From an uncultured Bacilli bacterium (lineage in GTDB: Bacteria; Bacillota_I; Bacilli_A; RF39; UBA660): a DNA stretch of 19,683 nucleotides. The stretch covers positions 1 through 19,683 of the forward strand of contig CALVJU010000009.1 of the NCBI GenBank assembly GCA_944332375.1, written 5' to 3'. A program made the translations under genes and the position numbers. Shown here one piece after another: positions 6,899 through 14,564 of the stretch. The notes beneath the pieces were generated by a model that did not search any database, was not told where the DNA came from, and was given only the letters and a program-made list of their open reading frames with translations. Each line of letters opens with the position of its first letter. The first letter of the stretch is position 1.

Positions 6899-8497
6899 AT
6901 GAGTTTATTATTTTTATTATCATTTATACCATTTTTTATGTATATGTACTTCGTCTCATTAAAAAGTATTCATATGTTACAATTGAACTTTTACGACGAA
7001 AATCATCGCTATTTTAAATGGTTATTAAAAAATCCAACGAAAGTATTTTTAACTGTAGATATGTTCTTTGTGATCTTTGCGGTCTTTATCACTATACCAT
7101 CTACAGTATGTATGGCACTATTCGCACTCTTTTATCTTGTTGTGTTATACCAAAATTACCGTGCGACAAAAAAAGAACAAGTTAAAGTAAAACTAGCAAT
7201 TACTCCACGTGTAAAACGTCTATTAGTGACCCTTACCATTATTTATCTTCTTTCATTTATTGGTTTTTATTTAGGATATCGTGAAGAATACATCTATTCT
7301 TATTACTTTATTATGGGAGCATTAGTCTATATCAACTATTTTGTAGTAATGCTTGCTAATATCATCAATAAACCAGTGGAACATCAAGTATTCTTATATT
7401 ATAAAAGAAAAGCAAAGAAGAAATTGGATGATATGCCAAACTTAAAGAAGATAGGAATTACAGGTAGTTATGGAAAAACAAGTTGTAAAAATATTTTAAA
7501 TGATATTTTGAATGTCGAGTTTGTCTCTAGTACAACTCCAAAAAACTACAATACCACTTATGGTATGATTTTAACAGTCAATAATTATTTAGATAAATTT
7601 AATGAGATCTTTATCGCAGAAATGGGTGCTTTTCAACGTGGAGATATTAAACAAATCTGTGATTTTGTAAAACCACAATACGGTATTTTAACAAGAATTG
7701 GAACTGCTCATCTAGAATCTTTTGGTAGTCAAACCAATATTCAAAAAGGAAAGTTTGAATTAATTGAATCTCTTCCAGAAGATGGAATTGCCGTTTTAAA
7801 TCGTGATGATGAATTACAAGTTGATTATCCACTTAAAAACAAGTGTCGTGTCATATGGATTGGTATTGATGCAGAGGATGCGGATATTCGTGCGACGAAT
7901 TTAAAATTTGACTATCATGGTACTCAGTTCGATTGTACGTTTAAAAACGATCCTACTGTTTATCACTTTGAAACTTGTCTCCTTGGTAAAAATAATGTAT
8001 ATAATATTTTAGGAGCACTTGCTCTTGGAGAAGCCTTTGGAATTTCAAAAGAAAAACTGATCGCCGGTGTCAAAAGAGTAAAACCAATCCCACATCGCTT
8101 AGAATTAAAAAGAGTGGGAGAAGTTAATTATATTCACGATGATTATAATTCAAATCCTGTTGGGGCAAAAGCAGCTTTAGATGTCCTGAAATTAATGCCA
8201 GGGAAAAGAGTCATTGTAACCCCAGGTATGATTGAACTAGGAGATCGTGAATATGAATTAAATCTAGAATTTGGAAAACAAATTGCAAAAGTTTGTGATG
8301 AAGTGATCTTAGTTGGTGTCAATAAAACAAAACCAATTTATGAAGGATTACTAATCGAAGATTATCCAGAAAAGAAAATCCATGTCATTAATAATGTGGT
8401 ACTCGCATATGCGCTTTTACAACAGATGAAAGTAAGTGGAAAAGAGCTATATGCTTTGTTTGAAAATGATTTACCAGATCAATATAATGAAAAATAG
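6899..8497 (+). CDS. MurF-like Mur ligase with N-terminal membrane domain
   Basis: About 532 residues, some 80 more than usual for MurF. The first ~160 residues hold five or so hydrophobic helices, followed by a basic linker (YYKRKAKKKL). The Mur ligase core then begins: the ATP-binding GITGSYGKTS (about 187-195), TTPKNYNTTYGM, EMGAFQRGDI, GILTRIGTAHLESFGS, and the C-terminal HDDYNSNPVGAK signature. The DDYN-x-NP motif is that of MurF, which adds D-Ala-D-Ala to the UDP-MurNAc-peptide. The next gene, Ddl, makes that dipeptide, so assignment to the MurF role is well supported. A specialised Mur ligase remains possible. The ATG at 6899 is preferred over the GTG at 6887 because GTGAGAG lies upstream. 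It starts 1 nt after the hydrolase stop. Confidence 0.87.
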   Translation: MSLLFLLSFIPFFMYMYFVSLKSIHMLQLNFYDENHRYFKWLLKNPTKVFLTVDMFFVIFAVFITIPSTVCMALFALFYLVVLYQNYRATKKEQVKVKLAITPRVKRLLVTLTIIYLLSFIGFYLGYREEYIYSYYFIMGALVYINYFVVMLANIINKPVEHQVFLYYKRKAKKKLDDMPNLKKIGITGSYGKTSCKNILNDILNVEFVSSTTPKNYNTTYGMILTVNNYLDKFNEIFIAEMGAFQRGDIKQICDFVKPQYGILTRIGTAHLESFGSQTNIQKGKFELIESLPEDGIAVLNRDDELQVDYPLKNKCRVIWIGIDAEDADIRATNLKFDYHGTQFDCTFKNDPTVYHFETCLLGKNNVYNILGALALGEAFGISKEKLIAGVKRVKPIPHRLELKRVGEVNYIHDDYNSNPVGAKAALDVLKLMPGKRVIVTPGMIELGDREYELNLEFGKQIAKVCDEVILVGVNKTKPIYEGLLIEDYPEKKIHVINNVVLAYALLQQMKVSGKELYALFENDLPDQYNEK

Positions 8498-8511
8498 AAA
8501 GAAGTGTTAAA

Positions 8512-9714
8512 ATGAAAATAAAAGTTGGTGTTATTTTTGGAGGAGCAACTGTAGAACACGAAGTAAGTATTATCTCTGCTCTTCAAGCCATAGAAAATAT
8601 GGATACAAATAAATATGAAGTGATTCCAATTTATATTGATAAAGATCGACAATGGTATACTGGAAAACTATTAACAGATATTACGTTATATCAAGATTTT
8701 GACGACTTAAAAAGATATGCGAAATCAGTTGTACTCTATAATAAAAAAGGGAAGTTTTATCTACAATCTCTAGGTTTCTTTAAACGCAATATTGCTGAAT
8801 TAGATATTGCTTTTCCAATTGTACATGGAAACAATGCAGAAGATGGAACCCTTGCTGGATATTTAGATACCATTGGTATTCCTTATGTTGGTAGTCATGT
8901 TTTAGGATCTGCTATGGGACAGGATAAAGTTGTCATGAAACAAGTATTAGATGCTGCAGACTTACCAATAGTAAAATATACTTGGTTCTATGATACAGAA
9001 TATCAAGTAAATAAAGAACAAATTCAAAAAGAAATCAAAAAATTAGGATACCCAGTCATTGTCAAACCTGCTACTTTAGGAAGTAGTGTTGGTATCGTCT
9101 ATGTCAAAGATGAAGACCAATTAGAACATGCGATTGAAGAGGCAATGGAATACGATACAAAGATTGTAGTAGAAAAAGCAGTAGAAAACCTTGTAGAAGT
9201 CAATGAAAGTGTTCTAGGAGACTATGAATATCAAGACTTAAGTGAAATCGAAGAAGTCATTTCTACAGATGAATTCTTAACTTATCAAGATAAATATATT
9301 GGAAATGGAAAAGGAACAAAAAAGGGTGGAAGTAAAGGAATGGTCAATGCCGATAGAAGAATTCCTGCTCGTATTAGTGATTCTTTAAAAGAAGAAGTAA
9401 GAACCCTTGCTAAAGAAACCTTCCGTGCTTTAAACTTAAGTGGTTTATGTCGTATTGATTTCTTAATCGATCAAAAGAATGAGAAAGTATATGTCAATGA
9501 ACCAAATACCATTCCAGGTAGTTTAGCGTACTACTTATGGGAACCAACAGGAAAACCATATAAAGATTTACTAGATGATTTAATTACACTAGCGATTAAA
9601 GATTATCGTAAAAAGAATAAAAAAATTACTTCTTTTGATACCAATATTTTAAATCAATACAATGGTATTAAAGGAATAAAGGGACTTAAGGGTGTAAAAA
9701 ATAAATTGAAATAA
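8512..9714 (+). CDS. ddl: D-alanine--D-alanine ligase, divergent clade
   Basis: A 400-residue ATP-grasp ligase that joins two D-Ala using ATP. The N-terminal GVIFGGATVEHEVSIISALQ, VHGNNAEDGTLAGYLD, the ATP-binding VKPATLGSSVGI (about 184-195) and the metal-binding RIDFLID and NEPNTIPGS blocks (about 314-337) are all present. Lys261-Tyr262 in the omega-loop region matches the K-Y pair of D-Ala-D-Ala enzymes rather than the His of VanA-type D-lactate ligases. That is inference from alignment by eye. Unusual points are NEPNTIPGSLAYYLWE in place of the common NEINTMPGF, and a Lys/Gly-rich tail after residue 384 (GIKGIKGLKGVKNKLK), making it longer than typical Ddl (~350-370). The RBS is weak (GAAGTG, 8501-8506). 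Confidence 0.9.
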   Translation: MKIKVGVIFGGATVEHEVSIISALQAIENMDTNKYEVIPIYIDKDRQWYTGKLLTDITLYQDFDDLKRYAKSVVLYNKKGKFYLQSLGFFKRNIAELDIAFPIVHGNNAEDGTLAGYLDTIGIPYVGSHVLGSAMGQDKVVMKQVLDAADLPIVKYTWFYDTEYQVNKEQIQKEIKKLGYPVIVKPATLGSSVGIVYVKDEDQLEHAIEEAMEYDTKIVVEKAVENLVEVNESVLGDYEYQDLSEIEEVISTDEFLTYQDKYIGNGKGTKKGGSKGMVNADRRIPARISDSLKEEVRTLAKETFRALNLSGLCRIDFLIDQKNEKVYVNEPNTIPGSLAYYLWEPTGKPYKDLLDDLITLAIKDYRKKNKKITSFDTNILNQYNGIKGIKGLKGVKNKLK

Positions 9715-9737
9715 GTACGATGTACTTTTTCTTTTCT
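9713..9737 (+). terminator. Intrinsic terminator after ddl
   Basis: AAGTAC (9713-9718) pairs with GTACTT (9722-9727) around a GAT loop, followed by a T-rich run to 9737. It overlaps the ddl stop codon. It is moderate in strength because the stem is only 6 bp. Confidence 0.6.
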
Positions 9738-9774
9738 CTATTTTTTGATAAAATGATGATAATAGGTGATGGTT

Positions 9775-10515
9775 ATGGGAACATTTGGTATGATAATACA
9801 ATTTCTTGTCTTTTTTATTCTTGTATGTCTCATTAGTAAACGATATACAACGTTATTTCTTTTATTTTTTATTGATGCATATTTCTTTAACTTGTTTGGA
9901 AGAGTATTTCATCAACCTTATACACAAACAGATATCTCTTATGTAACACAATCTTTAGCGCAACCATTTATTGAATTATATGAACAATTTACAGGTACTA
10001 CCGTTGTTTTAAGTGATCAACAAAATCTGCTCATATTTCTTGTTGTATGGGGGATTATTATCTTTATTACTGTCTTAGAACACGGAATTGATCAACGTTA
10101 TTTAAAACGTTATCATGTCAAAGAAGAAATCGAAAGTATGCGTAGAGATAGTAAAAATGCAAGTATTCAATATGATTTTGTCAATGAATTCAAAAAGAAC
10201 TATCAATATATTTACTTAGATAGTATCTATTACTTACATATCTTTTCTTATCAATATCATGTATCTAAAAATAAATGTATTCATCAACGAATTAAAATTC
10301 ATACCATTCAAAATATGGAATTAAAACCAGTAGAGAAGGGATATCAGTTATTGATCTATTTAGTCAATGGTCAAATCTTAGATGGAGGAATTTATCAGAA
10401 AAAACATTATCAACAATTGACAGAGATGATTCCTAAAGTATTAGAACAAAGACAAAATTCACAGGCCCAATCGGCAACAGTATTTGGAAAACCCATCGAT
10501 AAAAAAGAGGCATAA
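9775..10515 (+). CDS. Membrane protein of unknown function, PH-like C-terminus
   Basis: About 246 residues. GTG at 9766 and ATG at 9769 are in frame, but AGGTGAT at 9764-9770 gives the best spacing for ATG 9775. Hydrophobic helices occur at about 5-20 and 24-40, and a strong one at about 85-103. After a charged linker (KEEIESMRRDSKN), residues about 140-225 are beta-rich (YQYIYLDSIYYLHIFSYQYH, IHTIQNMELKPVEKGYQLLI), ending in a helix. This arrangement resembles bacterial PH-like domains such as YcxB, but no defining motif anchors that. It stands alone between two terminators. The function is unknown. Confidence 0.72.
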   Translation: MGTFGMIIQFLVFFILVCLISKRYTTLFLLFFIDAYFFNLFGRVFHQPYTQTDISYVTQSLAQPFIELYEQFTGTTVVLSDQQNLLIFLVVWGIIIFITVLEHGIDQRYLKRYHVKEEIESMRRDSKNASIQYDFVNEFKKNYQYIYLDSIYYLHIFSYQYHVSKNKCIHQRIKIHTIQNMELKPVEKGYQLLIYLVNGQILDGGIYQKKHYQQLTEMIPKVLEQRQNSQAQSATVFGKPIDKKEA

Positions 10516-10524
10516 TGAAATAAG

Positions 10525-10555
10525 GAAGAGGAAAGAGTCTATCTTTTCTCTTTTT
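10525..10555 (+). terminator. Intrinsic terminator after the membrane protein gene
   Basis: AGAGGAAAG (10527-10535) pairs with CTTTTCTCT (10543-10551), a 9-bp stem with one G-T wobble and a 7-nt loop, followed by TTTT. Confidence 0.75.
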
Positions 10556-10590
10556 GTAATATCAAGTGACAGATTGTAACCCGGTTGCGT

Positions 10591-10618
10591 TTGACAAAAA
10601 TCAAATTTATGATAGAAT
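10591..10618 (+). promoter_or_regulatory. Strong sigma-A promoter of the lipoprotein gene
   Basis: A perfect TTGACA (10591-10596), a 16-bp spacer and TAGAAT (10613-10618). Transcription near 10625 implies that the ATG at 10627 is not used and that the ATG at 10642 is. Confidence 0.75.
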
Positions 10619-10641
10619 AGGAGACCATGAAGGGTGATTAT

Positions 10642-11454
10642 ATGAAAGTAAAAATAAATAATATGAATTGGAAGAAGCTTGGAAAAATATTGGGTGTTTC
10701 AACAGTACTTGTCCTTTCTGGATGTAATGAAGCAGAAGAGAAAGAGACAGAATTCAGTCTTTATGGAACAGAAGAAGTTGCAGAAGATGTTAGTCTTGTT
10801 TATGATCATTTAGATGTTGAAAAAGGAAGCAAACAAGTATTGGATGTTCCAGGAGAAGATTTTAAATTGGTTGTGGAATATTCTGTTGACTTAGATAATC
10901 AGCAAGATTGGACAATTACTGCTCCTAAAAAACTTATGACAAAGGTATATACCGAAGGATTACCAGAAGATACAAATGTTTATATTGATCATGTTCATAC
11001 AGATGTATCGACACTTTCTAATTACACTGTTATGAATGGTATTTTACAAGATAGTATGGATGATCGAATTCATAATAGTATAATGTATGGCTTTCCTATT
11101 TCTGATGTGATAAATTATTGTGCTGTAAATCAAATTGAAGGACAAAATGATACCTTTATTTCTGGTACTGTCTGTGGAATCAATGGATATATAGATGGCA
11201 ATGTAGACAGAGAAAGATTTAAAGAGTCTGATTATTTAGAATATGGAGTTTATGGTAGTTTGATTTCCTCTTCTTATGGATTACTAGTACAAAAGGGAGA
11301 AGAAGAGCCATACGGAATTGATGTAGACTCTACAATTGTAGTGTATGCTAGTAATGAAGTTCGAGTTCAGGATGATGATAAGATTTATACAGTACAGTAT
11401 GATAGAAATGGAAATATTATAGAAGTAATTGAAGAAACAGAAAAAACAAAATAA
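10642..11454 (+). CDS. Lipoprotein of unknown function
   Basis: A 270-residue protein. AGGGTGAT (10631-10638) sits 3 nt before the ATG at 10642. An upstream in-frame ATG at 10627 coincides with the predicted transcription start and is rejected. The signal peptide has a basic n-region (MKVKINNMNWKKLGK), a hydrophobic core and the lipobox LSGC with Cys28, so the mature protein should be lipid-anchored at the outer face of the membrane. The mature part is acidic (NEAEEKETEFSLYGTEEVAEDV) with alternating strands and no motif I recognise. Monocistronic, with its own promoter and terminator. Confidence 0.82.
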   Translation: MKVKINNMNWKKLGKILGVSTVLVLSGCNEAEEKETEFSLYGTEEVAEDVSLVYDHLDVEKGSKQVLDVPGEDFKLVVEYSVDLDNQQDWTITAPKKLMTKVYTEGLPEDTNVYIDHVHTDVSTLSNYTVMNGILQDSMDDRIHNSIMYGFPISDVINYCAVNQIEGQNDTFISGTVCGINGYIDGNVDRERFKESDYLEYGVYGSLISSSYGLLVQKGEEEPYGIDVDSTIVVYASNEVRVQDDDKIYTVQYDRNGNIIEVIEETEKTK

Positions 11455-11462
11455 CTCAGTAA

Positions 11463-11488
11463 AAAAGAAGGACACCATGTCCTTTTTC
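11463..11488 (+). terminator. Intrinsic terminator after the lipoprotein gene
   Basis: A 9-bp stem (AAGAAGGAC 11465-11473 with GTCCTTTTT 11479-11487, one G-T wobble) and an ACCAT loop, with T residues merging into the stem's right arm. Confidence 0.75.
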
Positions 11489-11517
11489 TGTGCTTGTTTC
11501 CATATAAAGTACAATCA

Positions 11518-11546
11518 TTGTTTTTATTCTTCATATCTTGTATAAT
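11518..11546 (+). promoter_or_regulatory. Intact promoter in front of a broken lipoprotein gene
   Basis: TTGTTT (11518-11523), a 17-bp spacer and a perfect TATAAT (11541-11546). An AGGA RBS at 11559-11562 and ATG at 11569 follow. Confidence 0.65.
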
Positions 11547-11568
11547 AAATTGGAAAGTAGGAAATGAT

Positions 11569-11733
11569 ATGAAAAGAAAATGATTACTAGGATTTTTATT
11601 CTGTGTTCCATTCATTCTGACAGGGTGTTTTTTCGATCGCCCTCATACCGAAGAAGAAATTATGTCTTACTTATGATCGTTTGATGGAAAGGCTCATGGA
11701 AGAATCATAGTTGTTGATCAAATCTTTTATTAG
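11569..11733 (+). pseudogene. Decayed small lipoprotein gene
   Basis: From ATG 11569 the frame reads MKRK, TGA, then LLGFLFCVPFILTGC, a near-perfect lipoprotein signal peptide with lipobox LTGC. It goes on through FFDRPHTEEEIMSYL to a second TGA at 11674-11676 and a final TAG at 11731-11733. Both TGA codons (11581-11583, 11674-11676) sit where Trp would be plausible, so simple TGG-to-TGA mutation explains them. The promoter and RBS are still good, which suggests recent decay. The 3' end runs into the convergent exonuclease gene, so the original gene may also be truncated. Intact genes here use TGA as stop, which argues against recoding. Confidence 0.6.
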
Positions 11734-12488
11734 TTTAAAGTAAGTTCAATTCCAATTGGACAATGGTCACTGCCATAGACATCGGTATATATTTTCGCAT
11801 CTCTTACCCAGTTAATTTCTTTTTTGGAGATGAGAAAATAATCAATTCTCCAACCGGCATTGGTTTCTCTTGCATGTCTCATATAACTCCACCAAGTATA
11901 CATGCCTTCTTTTTCTGGATAGAAATAACGATAAGTATCGATAAATCCAGCATTTAATAACTGTTCAAACTTTTCTCTTTCCTCATATGTAAAGCCAGCA
12001 TTTCCTATATTGGCTTTCGCATTTTTAATATCAATCTCCTGATGAGCAACATTCATATCTCCACAACAGATGACTGGTTTTGTTTGATTTAAACTGACAA
12101 GATAGTTTCTAAAGTCATCTTCCCATTCCATTCGATAGTCTAATCTAGATAGATCCATTTTCGCATTAGGAGTATAAACAGTAACGAAATAAAAGGAAGG
12201 ATATTCTAAGGTAATAACACGTCCTTCATGATCATGTTTTTCAATATCTAATCCATAAAAGACAGCGAGAGGTTTTTCTTTGGTCAGAATCATTGTTCCA
12301 GAATATCCTTTTCTCTCTGCAGGATTTAAGTACATGTAGTAATTGTCTAAATGAAAGGGAAGTTGTTCTTCTAATACTTTTGTTTCTTGTAAACAGACAA
12401 TATCGGCATCTTCTTTTAAGAAGAAATCCATAAAACCTTTTTTATAGCAGGCTCTTAATCCTGCAACATTCCATGATATTAACTTCAT
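11730..12488 (-). CDS. xth: Exodeoxyribonuclease III / AP endonuclease
   Basis: A 252-residue enzyme of the ExoA/XthA family that nicks DNA at abasic sites and has 3'-5' exonuclease activity, acting in base excision repair. It starts MKLISWNVAGLRA, the canonical N-terminus. It also has IVCLQETK (metal-binding Glu), VTVYTPNA, CGDMNVAHQEIDIKN, TWWSY, WRIDYFLIS and the terminal GSDHCPIGIEL (catalytic Asp-His). All key residues are present and the length is normal. An ATG 12 nt upstream (12500) is in frame, but GAGGGAT directly before ATG 12488 and the family N-terminus fix the start. It is the only housekeeping gene on this strand and stands alone. Confidence 0.95.
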   Translation of the reverse strand: MKLISWNVAGLRACYKKGFMDFFLKEDADIVCLQETKVLEEQLPFHLDNYYMYLNPAERKGYSGTMILTKEKPLAVFYGLDIEKHDHEGRVITLEYPSFYFVTVYTPNAKMDLSRLDYRMEWEDDFRNYLVSLNQTKPVICCGDMNVAHQEIDIKNAKANIGNAGFTYEEREKFEQLLNAGFIDTYRYFYPEKEGMYTWWSYMRHARETNAGWRIDYFLISKKEINWVRDAKIYTDVYGSDHCPIGIELTLN

Positions 12489-12511
12489 AGGATCCCTCAT
12501 TTCTTAATTTG

Positions 12512-12540
12512 ATTGTATCAAATCGCTGTCATGAAGTCTA
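12512..12540 (-). promoter_or_regulatory. Promoter of the exonuclease III gene
   Basis: On the minus strand, TAGACT (12535-12540), 17 bp and TACAAT (12512-12517). The same TAGACT -35 with 17-bp spacing recurs before the dehydrogenase gene (15786-15791). Confidence 0.5.
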
Positions 12541-12633
12541 GTGCATCAAAATGAAAGGAATGAATAAAGGTTATGAAACTGGGATTTGTGGTAGCATAGA
12601 CCATTTATATTTGAGTGTGACTTAGAGCACGTA

Positions 12634-12703
12634 ACAGTTTTTATACAGTTTTGGCAACCTATTTCAAGGAGTTTGCATTTTTTTTATTTCTTGGTCAGGT
12701 TGC
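12634..12703 (+). repeat. Direct and inverted repeats upstream of the HipA-like gene
   Basis: ACAGTTTT occurs at 12634-12641 and 12645-12652, an 11-bp period (about one helical turn). Just downstream an interrupted inverted repeat pairs GCAACCT (12654-12660) with AGGTTGC (12697-12703), plus CAAG (12665-12668) with CTTG (12690-12693). The right arm overlaps the -35 of the HipA-like gene, so this could be an operator or an RNA structure. The rest of the 12541-12700 stretch holds no gene I can support. Confidence 0.45.
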
Positions 12704-12729
12704 GAACGAAGTCTGCCGTATGATATAAT
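12700..12729 (+). promoter_or_regulatory. Promoter of the HipA-like gene
   Basis: TTGCGA (12700-12705), an 18-bp spacer and a perfect TATAAT (12724-12729) with extended -10 TG at 12721-12722. It is 32 bp before the ATG at 12762. Confidence 0.65.
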
Positions 12730-12761
12730 AATATATAATATATTAGGAAGAAGGTGTGGTT

Positions 12762-13952
12762 ATGAAATGTATTCTAATGAATAAAAATACTGAAGTATTA
12801 GTTGCAGAATATGATAGTGCGAATGGTGTTTTTCAGGAAGTAATAGATGTATACCATATAGAATATGCTCCTTATATTTTAAAGAGTTTTTATAAGAAAG
12901 ATGATATCAATGCTACTCCTTTTAGAACAAATTTATCAGAGTGGTTTCGAGGAAGAGGTATCCCTAATTGGCGTGATCAATTAGATTTATTATTACATCG
13001 TCTAGATATCAGTGCCCCAACAGAACTATTAGATAAAGCCTTTGGTTTATCTTTATCAGATCAGTATTGGTTAAAGCCTTATGATAGTAATATAAAATAT
13101 GACGATATGAACTTTTTTGATCATGATTTTGATTATACTGAATTTATGGAAGCGTCTTTATCAAAAAATAGTAAAATAATCACAAGTATAAATTCTTTAA
13201 AAACACCGAATAATACGACAGATGATATGTTAAAAAAAGCTTGGATCATTGAAAATGGGACAAGATATTTATTAAAAGGTGGTTATAAAAATGAAATATT
13301 ACAACCATTTCATGAGGTTTTAGCGTCTATGATATGTGATAGACTAGGTTTTAATCATGTTCCTTATACCTTAGATGTGTATAGAGATACCGTAGTATCT
13401 AAATGTCCTTGTTTTATAAATAAAGATACCGAACTGATTACTGCCCACCAAATAAGAAATGATATGAAAAGACATGATAATACAGACGATTATGAAGAGT
13501 ATATAAAAAAAATAGAGGAAAACGGTATTCCTAATGCTAGGGAAAAGATAGAAAATATGTATATATTAGATTTTATTATTATGAATGAAGATAGACACTT
13601 AAATAATTTTGGGATTATAAGAGATGTGAATACCCTAAAATGGTTAGATGTCGCTCCTATATTTGATAATGGTATGGCTTTAAATATTCCATATTATGAT
13701 GAAAATGAAGTAATTATATCAGGAAATGGAAGATTTTTCTATGAGGTAAAACCATTTGATGAAATGATTCAAGTAGTAAGAAATATAAAAAGAATAGATA
13801 TATCTAAATTAGATGATATTCCAGAGTGCTTTGATAATTTACTTCATGAATATCAACACATTACTCATATTTCTGATAAAAGAATATATGGATTATGTGT
13901 TATATTACAAAGACAAATAAATAAACTAAAGAAAATAATTGAGGAAGCCTAA
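12762..13952 (+). CDS. Standalone HipA-like kinase-fold protein
   Basis: A 396-residue cytoplasmic protein. AAGGTG (12751-12756) supports ATG 12762 over GTG 12756. The C-terminal half carries the HipA kinase core: a candidate ATP Lys in RYLLKGG (about K172), the catalytic-loop-like NEDRHLNNFG (about 275-284, Asp and Asn kept) and the metal-binding block APIFDNG (about D302). The N-terminal half has GLSLSDQYWLKP near residue 98, a signature I associate with HipA-domain proteins of Bacillota that occur without HipB. No antitoxin or DNA-binding partner gene is adjacent. It may be an orphan regulator kinase, a toxin or a defence component; the substrate is unknown. AT-rich, next to mobile-element debris. 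Confidence 0.82.
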   Translation: MKCILMNKNTEVLVAEYDSANGVFQEVIDVYHIEYAPYILKSFYKKDDINATPFRTNLSEWFRGRGIPNWRDQLDLLLHRLDISAPTELLDKAFGLSLSDQYWLKPYDSNIKYDDMNFFDHDFDYTEFMEASLSKNSKIITSINSLKTPNNTTDDMLKKAWIIENGTRYLLKGGYKNEILQPFHEVLASMICDRLGFNHVPYTLDVYRDTVVSKCPCFINKDTELITAHQIRNDMKRHDNTDDYEEYIKKIEENGIPNAREKIENMYILDFIIMNEDRHLNNFGIIRDVNTLKWLDVAPIFDNGMALNIPYYDENEVIISGNGRFFYEVKPFDEMIQVVRNIKRIDISKLDDIPECFDNLLHEYQHITHISDKRIYGLCVILQRQINKLKKIIEEA

Positions 13953-13965
13953 TAGGTTTCTTTTC
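13943..13965 (+). terminator. Intrinsic terminator after the HipA-like gene
   Basis: GAAGCCT (13944-13950) pairs with AGGTTTC (13954-13960), a 7-bp stem with one wobble and an AAT loop, followed by TTTT. It overlaps the stop codon. Confidence 0.7.
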
Positions 13966-14082
13966 ATAATAGAAGAAAAGATATTTGATTTGGTAGAAGT
14001 AGAAAGTGTGTTATAGGTACGATGAACATTTACAAAAATTTACAACCCGTTTCTGATACTGACTTTTCTTTTTCCTTGTTTT

Positions 14083-14169
14083 TGATACAATATCTAGGAA
14101 GTTATGGCTTTTTTTGAAGCAAAAAACGTTATAACGACATTGTTCCAAATCGATAGCAAATGTTTATAG
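14083..14169 (+). other. Promoter-like site and 21-codon ORF with inverted repeat
   Basis: An extended -10 TGATACAAT (14083-14091) is followed by AGGA (14096-14099) and an ATG at 14104 opening a 21-codon frame, MAFFEAKNVITTLFQIDSKC plus Leu, with stop at 14167-14169. The start region lies in an imperfect inverted repeat (14101-14135, GTTAT...ATAAC outer arms). It could be a leader peptide, the 5' stub of a gene cut away during insertion of the neighbouring element, or chance. The flanking stretches 13967-14082 and 14170-14210 show nothing else. Confidence 0.25.
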
Positions 14170-14210
14170 GGTAAAGTATCTTGAATGATTTGTGATAGAA
14201 TCAAAAAAGT

Positions 14211-14564
14211 TTATTTAATTGTAGAATAATGGTAAGAATACATAAAATTTTTGTATCCATACATTTTACAGGCAAATTTCTGTGTTTTTCTTTTTGAGTT
14301 TAAAGAAATGTTGAAATCATTGAATATGGTTTGTCCTATAAGAATTCTACACAACTTAAGTAAACTTTTTTTTTTTCTATTAGATAATAAACTATAATGT
14401 TTGATCTTAGTAAATCTATTAGGGAGAACATGTAACATGAATCTTCTAATCAATTTATCAGCTGTTAAAGTCATCAATTTGATTTTGTCATTATCTTTAC
14501 AATTCACTCATTTATTGTTCTTTGTTTTACCTTCAGTTATGATTGGATGAACGTGGTGGTGGAA
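14211..14564 (-). pseudogene. Remnant of an IS91-type (Y2/HUH) transposase
   Basis: The minus strand keeps a 98-codon open stretch whose core, KIKLMTLTADKLIRRFMLHV followed by LPNRFTKIKHYSLLSNR, closely follows the C-terminal block of IS91-family rolling-circle transposases (Y2_Tnp, typically MTL-x-A-x-EFIRRFLLHVLPKGF-x-x-IRHYG). In the same frame upstream, past a TGA at 14508-14510, FHHHVHPIITEGK looks like the HUH nuclease motif block (HPHxHxxITEG). The ~200 residues normally between these blocks, including the catalytic tyrosines, are missing, so there is an internal deletion. The tail region (FACKMYGYKNFMYSY) looks like a damaged zinc ribbon. It is non-functional: a scar of past transposition. 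Confidence 0.68.

Noticed and set aside
8512..9714. Vancomycin-resistance D-Ala-D-lactate ligase
   Set aside because: The Lys-Tyr pair of D-Ala-D-Ala enzymes is present and no vanH/vanX neighbours exist; the gene sits with a MurF-type ligase.
10627..10641. ATG at 10627 as start of the lipoprotein
   Set aside because: It lies at the predicted transcription start and has no RBS, while AGGGTGAT precedes ATG 10642.
11569..11733. TGA read as tryptophan (alternative genetic code) to rescue the lipoprotein and the two remnants with in-frame TGA
   Set aside because: All intact genes in the window encode Trp with TGG and several end in TGA at sensible places (876, 1267, 6065, 19035), with terminators or next genes directly after. 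Decay explains the TGA codons better.
12551..12625. 24-codon plus-strand frame (MKGMNKGYETGICGSIDHLY...) between exonuclease III and the HipA-like gene
   Set aside because: No RBS or promoter positioned for it and no recognisable similarity; kept as non-coding.
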